45,197 nt of DNA from Levilactobacillus namurensis DSM 19117 (GCF_001434785.1 NZ_AZDT01000007.1:1-45197); one strand, 5' to 3'. Positions 22,678 through 31,707 are shown, counted from the first letter of the stretch. A program made the numbers and translations. Notes: generated from the sequence alone by a model not told the origin.

Positions 22678-24800
22678 ACGATAAGCACCCAATGAACCAA
22701 GATAATCTCGGGATGCACGCTGACCACAGCCAACACCTCAGTCACGATATGGACCACATGGCGACCAACCAGATGCCCATGGACCACATGGACATGCACG
22801 GCGACATGGGGGATATGGACATGGGCGGCGGGCACATGATGCACATGGGGAACCTCAAGCGTAAGTTCTGGGTCTCCTTGATCCTGACGATTCCCATCGT
22901 CCTCTTGTCGCCAATGATGGGTATGCGCTTGCCGTTCCAGCTGACGTTTCCCGGCAGTGACTGGGTCGTCGCGCTAATCGGCACGCTGCTCTTCTTCTAC
23001 GGCGGAGCCCCCTTCTTCAGCGGGGCCAAGGCGGAGATTGCCCAGAAGAAGCCGGCCATGATGACCTTGATCACCATGGGCGTCGGCGTCGCCTACATCT
23101 ACAGCCTCTACGCCGTAATCGCCAATGACCTCTTTCAAGTGACCCCGGTCGTGACCGACTTCTTCTGGGAACTGGCCACGTTGATCGATATCATGTTGCT
23201 GGGGCACTGGATCGAAATGAACACGGTTATGAACGCCGGTTCGGCCGTTGATTCGCTAGGTAAACTACTTCCCCAAACGGCCCACGTCCTAGGGGCGGGT
23301 GGACAAGTCACTGACCTTAATTTAGCTGACTTACAAGTCGGCCAAGTGGTGGCTGTCCGGGCCGGTGAACAGGTCCCGGCCGATGCGCAGATTCTGACCG
23401 GACACTCCGACATCAACGAGTCACTGGTCACCGGAGAATCGCGGGCCGTGGCCAAAACCGTGGGCGATACCGTGATTGGCGGGTCGGTCAACGGAACTGG
23501 GACCTTTACCGCCAAAGTCACGGGAACCGGCGACTCCGGCTACTTGGCTCAGGTCATGGACCTGATTCAAAACGCCAAGCAGTCCAAGTCGAAGTCCGAG
23601 AACCTCGCGAACCGAGTCGCGGGATACCTCTTCTACGCCGCGCTGTTCGTGGGTATCCTAGCCTTCATTATCTGGGTCACGCTGACTAGCCTCCCCGTGG
23701 CCTTACCCGTAGCAGTCGCCGTCTTCGTGATTGCCTGCCCGCACGCTTTAGGCCTGGCCGTTCCCCTAGTCGTCGCTCGGAGTACCGCCCTCGCCGCACA
23801 AAACGGCCTATTGATCCGGAACCGAGACGCCATGGAACAGGTCAACCACCTGAAGTTCGCGCTAATGGATAAGACCGGGACCCTGACGCAGGGCCACTTC
23901 ACGGTCAACCACCTGGTCAGCTTAGACCAGCAGCACGATGACCAAGCCATCCTCCAATTGATGGCCAACCTGGAGAGCGGGTCCAGCCATCCCCTAGCCA
24001 CCGGTATCCTGACCGCCGCTAAGGCCGCCGGGGTGACCGTCACGGCTGCGGAGGATCCGCACCAGGTGACTGGAATGGGCCAGTTTGGGACCATCGCCGG
24101 CACCGAGTACGGCTTAGTTGCCGTCAACTACCTGGACCAACACCACTTGGCTTACGACCACGACCAGTTCGCGGCCTACGCCAGTGAAGGCAACTCCATC
24201 AGTTTCTTAGTCGCCAACCAGCAAGTCTTGGGCCTAGTCGCTCAGGGTGACCAAATCAAGCCCGCCGCCAAGCAATTGGTCACGGCGCTGAAACGCCAGG
24301 GGATCACGCCGGTCATGTTGACCGGGGACAACCAGGAGACGGCCGAAAAGGTCGCCCACGCGGTCGGCATCACCGACGTCCAGGCCCGCCTGTTGCCCGA
24401 AGATAAGGAACGCTTGGTCCAACACTACCAAGCTAAGGGCAAGGTCCTCTTCATCGGGGACGGGGTCAACGACGCGCCTAGTCTGGCGCGCGCGGATATC
24501 GGCATGGCGATTGGCTCCGGGACGGACGTCGCGCTGGAATCCGCCGACATCATCCTGGTCGCCAGCGACCCCGCCGACGTGATCCAGTTCTTAGACCTCG
24601 CCCGGGCCACGAACCGCAAGATGACCCAGAACCTCTGGTGGGGGGCCGGATACAACTTGATTGCCATCCCCTTAGCCGCCGGGGTGTTAGCCCCAATTGG
24701 GTTCATCTTGGATCCCATGGTCGGTGCCGTGGTGATGTCCCTGAGTACCATCATCGTGGCGATCAACGTCATGACTTTACGGGTCAAGCGACCCGCCTAA
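22674..24800 (+). CDS. copB: copper-exporting P-type ATPase
   Basis: A roughly 708-aa P1B-type ATPase. The N-terminus (residues 1-60) is rich in Met and His (MDHMDMHG-type repeats), a copper-binding tail in place of a CxxC domain. Then come eight helices with the transport motif CPHALG (about 355), TGES (about 253), the phosphorylation site DKTGT (Asp about 399), TGDNQETAEKVA and GDGVNDAPSLA. CPH in place of CPC marks the CopB subgroup, so it exports Cu(I)/Cu(II) or silver. TTG at 22674 is preferred (AAGGGAG 9 bases upstream), overlapping the copY stop; TTG 22665 and ATG 22692 are alternatives. Confidence 0.92.
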   Translation: MNDKHPMNQDNLGMHADHSQHLSHDMDHMATNQMPMDHMDMHGDMGDMDMGGGHMMHMGNLKRKFWVSLILTIPIVLLSPMMGMRLPFQLTFPGSDWVVALIGTLLFFYGGAPFFSGAKAEIAQKKPAMMTLITMGVGVAYIYSLYAVIANDLFQVTPVVTDFFWELATLIDIMLLGHWIEMNTVMNAGSAVDSLGKLLPQTAHVLGAGGQVTDLNLADLQVGQVVAVRAGEQVPADAQILTGHSDINESLVTGESRAVAKTVGDTVIGGSVNGTGTFTAKVTGTGDSGYLAQVMDLIQNAKQSKSKSENLANRVAGYLFYAALFVGILAFIIWVTLTSLPVALPVAVAVFVIACPHALGLAVPLVVARSTALAAQNGLLIRNRDAMEQVNHLKFALMDKTGTLTQGHFTVNHLVSLDQQHDDQAILQLMANLESGSSHPLATGILTAAKAAGVTVTAAEDPHQVTGMGQFGTIAGTEYGLVAVNYLDQHHLAYDHDQFAAYASEGNSISFLVANQQVLGLVAQGDQIKPAAKQLVTALKRQGITPVMLTGDNQETAEKVAHAVGITDVQARLLPEDKERLVQHYQAKGKVLFIGDGVNDAPSLARADIGMAIGSGTDVALESADIILVASDPADVIQFLDLARATNRKMTQNLWWGAGYNLIAIPLAAGVLAPIGFILDPMVGAVVMSLSTIIVAINVMTLRVKRPA

Positions 24801-24826
24801 CGCATAGCACTCCCCCTAAAACTCAT

Positions 24827-24861
24827 AAAAACCGCGTTCAGCACCTTTGAACGCGGTTTTT
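24827..24861 (+). terminator. copYB operon terminator
   Basis: AAAACCGCGTTC pairs with GAACGCGGTTTT, followed by a T-run, 27 bases past the copB stop. Confidence 0.93.
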
Positions 24862-24917
24862 GCTGGTGCGCGTGGTATGCTGAACCCAGAAACATTTTAC
24901 GCAAGGAGGCGTCACCA

Positions 24918-25433
24918 ATGTTTTACCACACCATCTATCCGTCCCCGCTGGGCGACCTGACTCTGCTGGCTGACGACCAGGCCCTATACGGTCTCTGGTT
25001 CAGTGACCAGCAACATTACGGGGCCAACTACGACCTCGGGCGTTCTACAGGTCAAGTCACGCCCCTGCTGACCCGGGTCACGACCTGGCTCGACGCCTAC
25101 TTCGCCGGCCGCCAACCGGATCCAGCCACCCTACCCCTCAAGCCCGAAGTCACCGCATTTCGCCAACAGGTGCTCAGCGTGATTCGTCAGGTGCCGTACG
25201 GGCAGACCATCACCTACCAGGAAATCGCCGAACAAATGGGTCGGCCCACCGTATCCCGGGCCGTGGGCGGTGCCGTAGGGCATAACCCCATCTCCATCAT
25301 CATCCCCTGTCACCGGGTGATGGGCAGCAACGGGTCCTTGACCGGGTACGCCGGCGGAATCGACCGCAAGATTGCCCTGTTGACGCTGGAAGGTTGCGAC
25401 CTCGCCGTGTTACGCGCGGACCGGGCCAACTAA
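24918..25433 (+). CDS. ogt: methylated-DNA-protein-cysteine methyltransferase
   Basis: A 171-aa suicide repair enzyme that transfers alkyl groups from O6-alkylguanine to its own cysteine. The active site IIPCHRVMGSNG places Cys131, with the DNA-binding HTH VPYGQTITYQEIAEQMGRP and RAVGGAVGHNP before it. The N-terminal ribonuclease-like half is present. AAGGAGG precedes the ATG. It is monocistronic; the minus-strand terminator at 25432-25459 begins at its stop codon, so convergent transcription is likely. Confidence 0.93.
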   Translation: MFYHTIYPSPLGDLTLLADDQALYGLWFSDQQHYGANYDLGRSTGQVTPLLTRVTTWLDAYFAGRQPDPATLPLKPEVTAFRQQVLSVIRQVPYGQTITYQEIAEQMGRPTVSRAVGGAVGHNPISIIIPCHRVMGSNGSLTGYAGGIDRKIALLTLEGCDLAVLRADRAN

Positions 25434-25495
25434 AAAAGGACGATCAACTAAGATCGTCCGTCAGTGACCAATGGGTGGTCACTCCTGCCAAGGAT
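25432..25495 (-). ncRNA. candidate ~60-nt small RNA
   Basis: On the minus strand an extended -10, TGGTATACT (hexamer 25502-25507), is followed by an 8-bp hairpin AGTGACCA/TGGTCACT (25463-25483). A terminator GGACGATC/GATCGTCC (25438-25459) with six U follows. No protein of useful length fits. A convergent arrangement with ogt resembles antitoxin RNAs of type I modules, but no toxin ORF is seen. Confidence 0.45.
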
Positions 25496-25544
25496 AAGTT
25501 GAGTATACCACAACTCCTCCGATGAACCGCCCTTTGCGTGACCT

Positions 25545-25735
25545 GAAAAAGGCCCCCGCACACAGCGGAGGCCCCATTCAACGTCGATTGAAGGTTTTCA
25601 GCGTGATGGTAGTCGTCGAACAACTCCCCCTGTTCCGTTGAACCGATTGAGGTAACGGCTACTTAGCCGTATCTCTACCAGCCAGTGTAAGGGGCCCCGC
25701 GACATAAGGGGTAACGCACCGTTCGGTTACGCTTT
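25545..25735 (-). ncRNA. candidate structured non-coding RNA, unknown class
   Basis: A roughly 190-nt GC-rich block on the minus strand ending in a strong terminator: hairpin GGCCTCCGC/GCGGGGGCC (25551-25573), then UUUUU. The 5' GGCCCC (25691-25696) can pair with the terminator's GGGGCC. TGGTAG (25675-25680) pairs with CTACCA (25607-25612) around hairpin ACGGCT-AAGT-AGCCGT (25655-25670), and TTCAA/TTGAA forms another arm. No gene lies downstream on that strand, so it is not a leader. tmRNA, RNase P and SRP RNA hallmarks are absent, and it does not obviously fold as 6S RNA. Confidence 0.55.
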
Positions 25736-25769
25736 TCAATAAATTAAAATTCCACACGGCTTAACACCT

Positions 25770-25813
25770 AAAACGTCGGTCCCCCACAAGGTTGCGGGGA
25801 ACCGACGTTTTTT
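25770..25813. terminator. C69 dipeptidase terminator
   Basis: AAAACGTCGGT pairs with ACCGACGTTTT and an inner CCCC/GGGG pairing extends the stem. A/T tracts lie on both sides. Confidence 0.88.
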
Positions 25814-25872
25814 AATGGTTAGCGTGCTAACTAGCGGCCGTCCGAGTACAACGGCCACGGTTTAAACCGGAC

Positions 25873-27297
25873 TTACAGGTTTTGACCCTTTTCCCAACTG
25901 GTTAAGGAGAGGTTCAGTCCATGCTTGACCAGTTCGTCGAAGAGCGCGTGCGTCCGCCGGGAAACTTCACCGGCCGTCTCCGCGTTGCTCTGGGTTAAGA
26001 AGGCCGTAACGTCCTTGGCAGAACCCACGGCTTGATCCGTGGCTTCGACCCGGCTCCGGGCATAGGATTGGGCGGCGTCGCGGTAAGCGTTGATGGCGTC
26101 GACATACCGGTGGAAGTGTGGTTCGATGATTACGGACAAGGTCTTCTCTAACCAGTACACGTTGCCGGTCGAGACCGTGGTCGTGGTGTTCTGGTAATCC
26201 TCCGGCGTGTCGTTGATGTTGGTAAAGAACGGCACGTACGGGCTGTAAGCGAAGAAGCCCATGGCGACCCATTGAATCGCGGCGTGATCGGCGTCGACAT
26301 CGTTACGAATCTGCAGGATGGACGAGCATTGGTTGCGGTCCATCGCAATCGGCCGGTACTTCCGTTGTTCCGCGGCCGTGCCCGAGGCGAAGGTGCCGAA
26401 GGGATCGTACTTGGTCCCGTTGTAGTGGGACGACAGGAAGAACTGCACGTCTTCGATGGCGATCTTCTTGGCGGGCTGGCGGGTAAACGGCATGTCCTGG
26501 CTAGTCGGCTCTTGGTCGATCTCAGGATTGAACAGCTTTTGCCCGTACCAGGTCCGTGGCGTGTTGTAGTAAGCATCCGCTTCACTGTGGGTCCCGAAGA
26601 TTTCCCGGAAGTTAAAGTGACCGGGTTCGGGGTTCAGGTGGTGCTGGTCCACAAAGTCTACTAGGTCACTGGCGACTAAGAAGTTGGCGGTATCCTGAAC
26701 GTCGACTTCCTGCATCAGCGTCTGGTTCGGCGCGATGGCGTAGCAGTCGTCCGGCAACCGCATAGCGGCCCAATGATGCCCACCGGCGGTCTCTAGGTAC
26801 CAGATTTCGTTTTTATCGTTAAAGGCGATACTGTTGCTTTCACCGGTCCCGTACTTCTCCAGTAAAGCACCCAAGCGTTGGGCCCCTTCCTTGGCGGTCT
26901 TGATGTACGGCAAGACCAGTGTGACCATGGCCTCTTCGTTGATGCCATCGTCAACTAACGGGTCGTAGCCCAAGACCCGGGCGTTGGTCGCCGTGGTCTC
27001 GGTCGCACTCATGCCGACGTTAAACTCGTTGATGCCGGCTTCTTCGTACTGGCCATCACTCTGGTCAGCCTGTGGCGTCCCGGTGTAGCGGTAGGCGTGG
27101 GCTGGCAGCGGCACTGTCACGCCCGTGGTGATCGATGTAAATGATGCGTTCGGTTGGTCCTGCGCTGCGTGGACCACGAACTTAATTGGATTGACTGGAC
27201 CGTAACCATCTTCGTTACGGGCAACAATCGTGGAACCGTCCATACTGGCGGCTTTACCGACTAGAATCTCGGTACAATCGGAACTCTGTATCTTCAA
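25873..27297 (-). CDS. pepD: C69 family dipeptidase (PepD-type)
   Basis: A 474-aa Ntn-hydrolase peptidase of family C69, cytosolic, cleaving dipeptides during peptide use. The nucleophile is Cys8 in SSDCTEILVGKAASMDGST, exposed after processing of a short propeptide as in PepD. Downstream are ARNEDGYGPVNP and GTGESNSIAFNDKNEIWYLE, both family hallmarks. The start is TTG at 27297, preceded by a GGGGG/GGA-type site, which is unusual but the only codon giving the expected N-terminus. It is monocistronic with its own terminator. Confidence 0.92.
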   Translation of the reverse strand: MKIQSSDCTEILVGKAASMDGSTIVARNEDGYGPVNPIKFVVHAAQDQPNASFTSITTGVTVPLPAHAYRYTGTPQADQSDGQYEEAGINEFNVGMSATETTATNARVLGYDPLVDDGINEEAMVTLVLPYIKTAKEGAQRLGALLEKYGTGESNSIAFNDKNEIWYLETAGGHHWAAMRLPDDCYAIAPNQTLMQEVDVQDTANFLVASDLVDFVDQHHLNPEPGHFNFREIFGTHSEADAYYNTPRTWYGQKLFNPEIDQEPTSQDMPFTRQPAKKIAIEDVQFFLSSHYNGTKYDPFGTFASGTAAEQRKYRPIAMDRNQCSSILQIRNDVDADHAAIQWVAMGFFAYSPYVPFFTNINDTPEDYQNTTTTVSTGNVYWLEKTLSVIIEPHFHRYVDAINAYRDAAQSYARSRVEATDQAVGSAKDVTAFLTQSNAETAGEVSRRTHALFDELVKHGLNLSLTSWEKGQNL

Positions 27298-27376
27298 TTG
27301 TTCCGCCCCCTTTGCTTAATAGTATAGGAGTAACCGGGAGGCAACGCTAGCCGATAATGAGAAAATGATGAAAAAG

Positions 27377-27616
27377 TTACTTGTAATGCAAATCGCCGCG
27401 CCGGTGATGCCGCCAGGTCTCAACTGAAAGGCAGACACCCCAGATGACATCGTAACCAATCGTCACGGCGAAGATTACACCCAGCCAAACGACGGGGTGA
27501 ACCCACCAGGCAATCAAAATCAGGAACTCAATAATTCCCACCCAGTTCTTATACCGGTCCGACCAGCGAATGAACGGGCTGTAATTGGTGAAATCAATTT
27601 GTGTTTTTGCGTGCAT
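27377..27616 (-). CDS. small two-helix membrane protein
   Basis: A 79-aa protein with two hydrophobic segments (about 26-42 and 46-62) between a polar N-terminus (KTQIDFTNYSPFIRWSDRY) and a basic tail (WRHHRRGDLHYK). GGGGAG precedes the ATG and overlaps the stop of the upstream reading frame. It resembles that interrupted neighbour in size, order of segments and Trp-rich loops, so the two look like a tandem paralogous pair. Function is unknown. Confidence 0.75.
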   Translation of the reverse strand: MHAKTQIDFTNYSPFIRWSDRYKNWVGIIEFLILIAWWVHPVVWLGVIFAVTIGYDVIWGVCLSVETWRHHRRGDLHYK

Positions 27617-27631
27617 ATTCGGTTAACTCCC

Positions 27632-27889
27632 CTACTTCGATGATTTAAATCCGCGTGAAGCTCGCCACTGCCGTTGGTACTCGCGCTGGGCGATGACGTA
27701 AGTGACCACCGCCCAGGCACCCGTGATGACCAGACTCCCCGCTGTCACCCATTCGAGCCAGGGCCACTGAACCTAAAACAACGCAATGACGCCGACAATC
27801 AAGACCCATTGCGTCCAGTGGGCCACCCCATCTAAGATGTGCCACCACCGTGGTAGTTTCTGACAATCAATTTTGTCCGTAAAAAACAT
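27632..27889 (-). pseudogene. small membrane protein gene with in-frame amber stop
   Basis: The ATG at 27889 follows GGAGGGG at good spacing and opens an 85-codon frame with two hydrophobic segments, but codon 39 (27773-27775) is TAG. Before the stop the product reads MFFTDKIDCQKLPRWWHILD and a first helix. After it come a second helix and a basic tail, ending with the stop that overlaps the next gene's ribosome binding site. One base change would restore the frame. It is either a recent pseudogene or a 38-aa one-helix product. It is paralogous to the downstream 79-aa protein. Confidence 0.75.
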
Positions 27890-27936
27890 GACATCCCCTC
27901 CTCATTTTTAGGATACACCTTGTTTCTGGAAACACC

Positions 27937-27967
27937 AAAAAGCGTCGGTTGCTAAGCAACCGACGCC
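27937..27967 (-). terminator. GH120 xylosidase terminator
   Basis: GCGTCGGTTGC pairs perfectly with GCAACCGACGC over a 3-base loop, with TTTTT on the minus strand. It lies about 220 bases past the xylosidase stop; the AT-rich stretch between holds no gene. Confidence 0.85.
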
Positions 27968-28187
27968 GTGAATCTGGGCTAGTGCACTTTCTTAATCATT
28001 GAAGGCTAGAGTGATATTGATTTTATATCCTTGCTAAAACCGTAAATGCTTAAATGATTAGACCTTATCTAAAAAAACTAACAAGAATTCAGCGCTAGTC
28101 GCTACCATAAATTCTCATCAAAAATCCACATAGAAAACTTCACGCGTGAGGGTAAGCCGTGAGGGTGGTCAGCACAATAGTTGCGTT

Positions 28188-30221
28188 TTAGTGGTTCCAG
28201 AGAACCGCTTTAGCCGCTTCCTCAGTCGCAAATGGTCCAGGAATCGTCGCAGTTCCCCGATGGTTGCCGAAGTAGTCTTGGTTGAAGATGATGTCGGAAC
28301 CATCTGGTGCTTCATAACGTTGTTCTGGTTCGAAAGCTTCCCCTAATGTATCCGTAGTGATGATGCCTTCCGCATAGTCACCAATCAGGTCAAAGAGGTT
28401 GGTCTTAATGGTGGTCTGATCACCATCTTCAACTAACTCAAAGTCCACTTTATCCTTAGTGTTGACCAAGTTGTCGGTTTCCTTCTTCCAAGCTTTGGCC
28501 CCGTTGAAGTACATGTTGCCGGCCGCCCAGATTGGTAAATGACCAAAGTGCGCACTCATCAGCTCGTTCATGTCGTTTTCCTTCGCGTAGGTCCCGTCAA
28601 GCCGGGCAAACGGTGCGTACCACTCGTCGTAAGTTGGGTAATCGTCAAAGCCGTTAGTCCCGACTTGTTCGGTGTCGTCCGCTTCCCGGTCAACCAAGGT
28701 CTCCTGATCCTTAGGTTCCACTGGCCAGTTCTGGACAAAGATGTTGTTGTAGAAACGGTCATCCCCGTGCAGGATGGTCATGAACCCAGCCACTTCAGTC
28801 CGGTGTTGGATGTGATATGGCGTGAATCGTGGTTCGGTCTTCCCTTCGCCAGGGTAGTCCGTGTTGGTCCCAATGGAAGTAATGGACCCCAGCATTAAGT
28901 TGTGAACACAGGCAACCCCTTCAGTCGCTAACCGCAGGGAGGCCTTGGACAGCATCAAGTTATTATCGATCAGAGTTGGCCCATGGCTAACTTCCACGAA
29001 GATGTCTTGACTTTGCATGGCCCCCATGATTCGGACGGCCGTTCCATCAGGCGCATAGTTATGGTCTAAGAGGTTCTGGGTAATCCGCGTCCCTTGTGCT
29101 TCCCAGTCCGTCCAGATTCCCATGGTGCAATCGTGGATGTGGTTCCGCCGAATGATCACGTCAATGGCCGCGTGCATCTTAATCCCGGCAATTTCGGCAC
29201 CAGCTAATTCTTGCATATTGTTAATGTCGTGAATGTGGTTGTCTTCAATTAAACTGAAGACGCCCCCCTGGCGGCCAACGATACCGTTTTGTTCACAATG
29301 GTGGATGTTGCACCGCCGCACGATATGGTGCCCGATATTTTCCTTTAACCAGCCATGGTATTGGCCCCGGCAGACGGCATCCCGTTCCATTTGGGTCGGG
29401 CTCTTCACGTGTTTATAAGTGAAGTACTGGTCATTGACGGGATCTTTGTACTTCCCTAACGAGATACCGGAACACCGGCTATGGGCGATGTCACAGTCTT
29501 CAATAATCCAGTTCTTGGACCAGTGAGGACCAATCATCCCATCTTGATATGAAGCCGGTGGTGCCCAAGTCGTGGCCGCCTTGTTGATCTTAAAGCCACT
29601 AACCGTGATGTTACTGATACCGGTCTCCTGGGGCATGAAGACTTCTCGCCGAACGTTGATTTCCACGTTTTCGTGGTTCGGGTTCTTCCCCTGGAAGTTG
29701 GCGTAGATAACAGTCTCGTCCTTGTCTTCATCTTGTTCGGTATACCACTTATAAACCGAGTTCTTCCGCTCCCAAGAACGCCCGTAGACCTTGGCTTCCA
29801 GACATTCCTGTAAGGAATTGGTTTCGTAGAATTGACGGTCGTTCATGTAGACCGCACCCGTGTGCTTATCAACGGGGCCAAAGTACCAGTCCCCCATCAC
29901 GTAGGTGGTGTACGGGTTCCACGCGCCAAACACGCCGTTATTGATTCGGGCGACCCAGACATTATCCTGGTAAGGTTGCCAGCTCTTAACCGCTTCGGCC
30001 CCGGTAATCGTTGCCTTCAAGGGCTCGACACTCCGGTATGTAATTCTGGCATCGTCAGTTCCACCATGGATCGGGTTGACGTATTCACGGTAAGTACCGG
30101 GGAAGACCAGAACTTCGTCGCCCGGCTGAGCAAGCTTAGCGGCCGTATTAATCTGTTTGTACGGTGCTTCTTTGGTCCCGTTACCGTCGCGAACAACGTT
30201 AGCATCAACATAGATTTTCAC
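28188..30221 (-). CDS. GH120 family beta-xylosidase
   Basis: A 677-aa intracellular beta-helix glycosidase, without signal peptide, matching GH120 beta-xylosidases such as those of L. brevis and Thermoanaerobacterium. The N-terminus has the pectate-lyase-like start DGNGTKEAPYKQINTAAKLA. The central helix shows NHIHDCTMGIWTDWEAQGTR (Asp372, probable nucleophile) and SQDIFVEVSHGP (Glu410, probable acid/base). These assignments rest on memory of the family. It hydrolyses xylo-oligosaccharides to xylose. The start is GTG at 30221, with AGGAG 9 bases upstream. It is divergent from an AraC regulator across a region with a cre box; a sugar porter lies 3 kb away. Confidence 0.88.
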   Translation of the reverse strand: MKIYVDANVVRDGNGTKEAPYKQINTAAKLAQPGDEVLVFPGTYREYVNPIHGGTDDARITYRSVEPLKATITGAEAVKSWQPYQDNVWVARINNGVFGAWNPYTTYVMGDWYFGPVDKHTGAVYMNDRQFYETNSLQECLEAKVYGRSWERKNSVYKWYTEQDEDKDETVIYANFQGKNPNHENVEINVRREVFMPQETGISNITVSGFKINKAATTWAPPASYQDGMIGPHWSKNWIIEDCDIAHSRCSGISLGKYKDPVNDQYFTYKHVKSPTQMERDAVCRGQYHGWLKENIGHHIVRRCNIHHCEQNGIVGRQGGVFSLIEDNHIHDINNMQELAGAEIAGIKMHAAIDVIIRRNHIHDCTMGIWTDWEAQGTRITQNLLDHNYAPDGTAVRIMGAMQSQDIFVEVSHGPTLIDNNLMLSKASLRLATEGVACVHNLMLGSITSIGTNTDYPGEGKTEPRFTPYHIQHRTEVAGFMTILHGDDRFYNNIFVQNWPVEPKDQETLVDREADDTEQVGTNGFDDYPTYDEWYAPFARLDGTYAKENDMNELMSAHFGHLPIWAAGNMYFNGAKAWKKETDNLVNTKDKVDFELVEDGDQTTIKTNLFDLIGDYAEGIITTDTLGEAFEPEQRYEAPDGSDIIFNQDYFGNHRGTATIPGPFATEEAAKAVLWNH

Positions 30222-30301
30222 GTCTAATCACTCCTAATAATGATGACAACTTACTTGAGAAACCACTCATAACCCTCATGCGATTTGTCATATGATTTGT
30301 T

Positions 30302-30330
30302 TTATAAGCGCTTACATCCTGTAGTATACT
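30302..30330 (+). promoter_or_regulatory. cre box over the AraC-gene promoter
   Basis: TTATAAGCGCTTACA (30302-30316) matches 14 of 15 cre positions. Its left end doubles as the -35 (TTATAA) of a promoter with -10 TATACT (30325-30330) at 17-bp spacing reading toward the AraC gene. It also lies upstream of the divergent xylosidase, so CcpA could repress both. Confidence 0.75.
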
Positions 30331-30399
30331 GGCCATATCCGAATAAGATTTGAATAAACCGCCATTTTTTGGCCATAATTTACAAAACGAGGTGCCCCA

Positions 30400-31593
30400 A
30401 TGACGCTAGAACAGCTCTACATCAGCTCCTTAAACCTCCCCGCTGCCCAAGTGAAAATAAGTTCAAGCGGCAACATTATCCAATTCAAAACGGGCAAGAT
30501 TCTGACCCACAAGTATCTCCAACTCCTCAAGCACGTTTCCCATCATGACGGCTTCACCATCTTCCGCCACACCCAGACGCTCTATACCTTTTGCTTCATC
30601 AAAGACCACATTGCCTACCTGATTGGTCCCGAAATCGTCAATGATCTGCCCCACCAGCACCAATTCGACGCCACTTATCAAATCGTCTACCTAGCTAAGC
30701 GCCTGAATACCACCGTGATGGGCAAGGACCAGTGCTACAAACAAGTCCTATTCTTCTCACAGCTTCTTGGAATGCCCGTCACCACGGCCCAAACCGACGC
30801 CGCCTTTGCACACGCGATCCCCTCGGACCAGCTCAACGACCTCATCACCACCGTTAACTTCAAGGAAAAAGGGGTGCACATCAGCTACGTTTACGAAAAA
30901 GCCTTGAAGTCCGCCGTTCTAGCTGGTGATACGGCCGTCATTCACACGGCCTTCACCGGACTGGTCGAGTCGGGACGAATCGGTATCTTATCCGATAAGA
31001 GTAAGATCCGGGGACTGAAGAACTGGGGCATCATCTGCGTATCCGTCACGATTCGGGCCGCCATCAACGCGGGCCTCGACTACGACCAAGCCTACTCGTT
31101 AAACGACCAGTACGTCCGCACCATCGAGCAACTCGCCTCCTTTACCGAAATCATGCAGACCATCGAGGAAATCTTAGTGGACATGGCGAACCGGGTAAAC
31201 CACCTGCGCAACGTCCACCTCTCCACTAACGTACGAGCCATCTACCAGGCCATCATGGATTCCCCGGAAACGACCACGACCATTACCCAGTTCGGCAATC
31301 AGTTGGGGCGCTCCCCGCGTTACCTGTCCCAGCAGTTCAGACAAGAGATTGGCGTCAGCATTCCCAAGTTCAAGCGATTAGCGAAGGTCAATCAGGCCAT
31401 TCAGCTAATTAACGCGACGAATTTTTCAATGGCCCGCATCGCCGAAATCCTAAACTTCTCAGATCAAGCGCACTTTACCCGCGACTTCAAGGCCTTGGTG
31501 GGGGTCGACCCTTCCACGGTACGCAAGAACCCCCACACCGCAGAGAAGTGGAACCTTTACGACTACACCAAGATCAACGTTGGGGGACGCTGA
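30400..31593 (+). CDS. AraC family transcriptional regulator
   Basis: A 397-aa regulator with a large N-terminal sensor part (residues 1-290, of the type seen in streptococcal/lactobacillal AraC proteins) and a C-terminal AraC DNA-binding domain from about 295. The first HTH is ITQFGNQLGRSPRYLSQQFR and the second is FSMARIAEILNFSDQAHFTRDF followed by VGVDPSTVRKN. GAGGTG precedes the ATG. Divergent placement from the GH120 gene makes it the likely regulator of xylosidase expression. Inducer unknown. It ends at the first of two identical terminators. Confidence 0.88.
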   Translation: MTLEQLYISSLNLPAAQVKISSSGNIIQFKTGKILTHKYLQLLKHVSHHDGFTIFRHTQTLYTFCFIKDHIAYLIGPEIVNDLPHQHQFDATYQIVYLAKRLNTTVMGKDQCYKQVLFFSQLLGMPVTTAQTDAAFAHAIPSDQLNDLITTVNFKEKGVHISYVYEKALKSAVLAGDTAVIHTAFTGLVESGRIGILSDKSKIRGLKNWGIICVSVTIRAAINAGLDYDQAYSLNDQYVRTIEQLASFTEIMQTIEEILVDMANRVNHLRNVHLSTNVRAIYQAIMDSPETTTTITQFGNQLGRSPRYLSQQFRQEIGVSIPKFKRLAKVNQAIQLINATNFSMARIAEILNFSDQAHFTRDFKALVGVDPSTVRKNPHTAEKWNLYDYTKINVGGR

Positions 31594-31630
31594 CCATCCC
31601 CAGAGTAGCCTGCATCTAAAATTGGACACA

Positions 31631-31676
31631 AAAAAGCCGCCGTCAATGAGCTATCGTTGACGGCGGCTTTACTATC
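31631..31676. terminator. terminator, repeat copy 1 (40-bp identical)
   Basis: CCGCCGTCAA pairs with TTGACGGCGG, with A and T tracts on the sides. Bases 31637-31676 are identical to 32435-32474. The two copies bracket the toxin-antitoxin pair. Confidence 0.9.
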
Positions 31677-31707
31677 AATGACTGACAAATAAGCCTTGCT
31701 TAGATGT

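Larger units (their letters stand above)
25434..25872. other. non-coding region holding two candidate RNAs
   Basis: 440 bases between convergent ogt and the C69 dipeptidase. It contains the two candidate minus-strand RNAs, a GTAAC/GTTAC hairpin near 25710-25730 and the dipeptidase terminator. No ORF is supported. Confidence 0.7.

Noticed and set aside
25545-25735. Reading the GC-rich RNA block as 6S RNA
   Set aside because: Length fits, but the predicted fold has several branches rather than one long stem with a central bubble, so only an unknown class is claimed.
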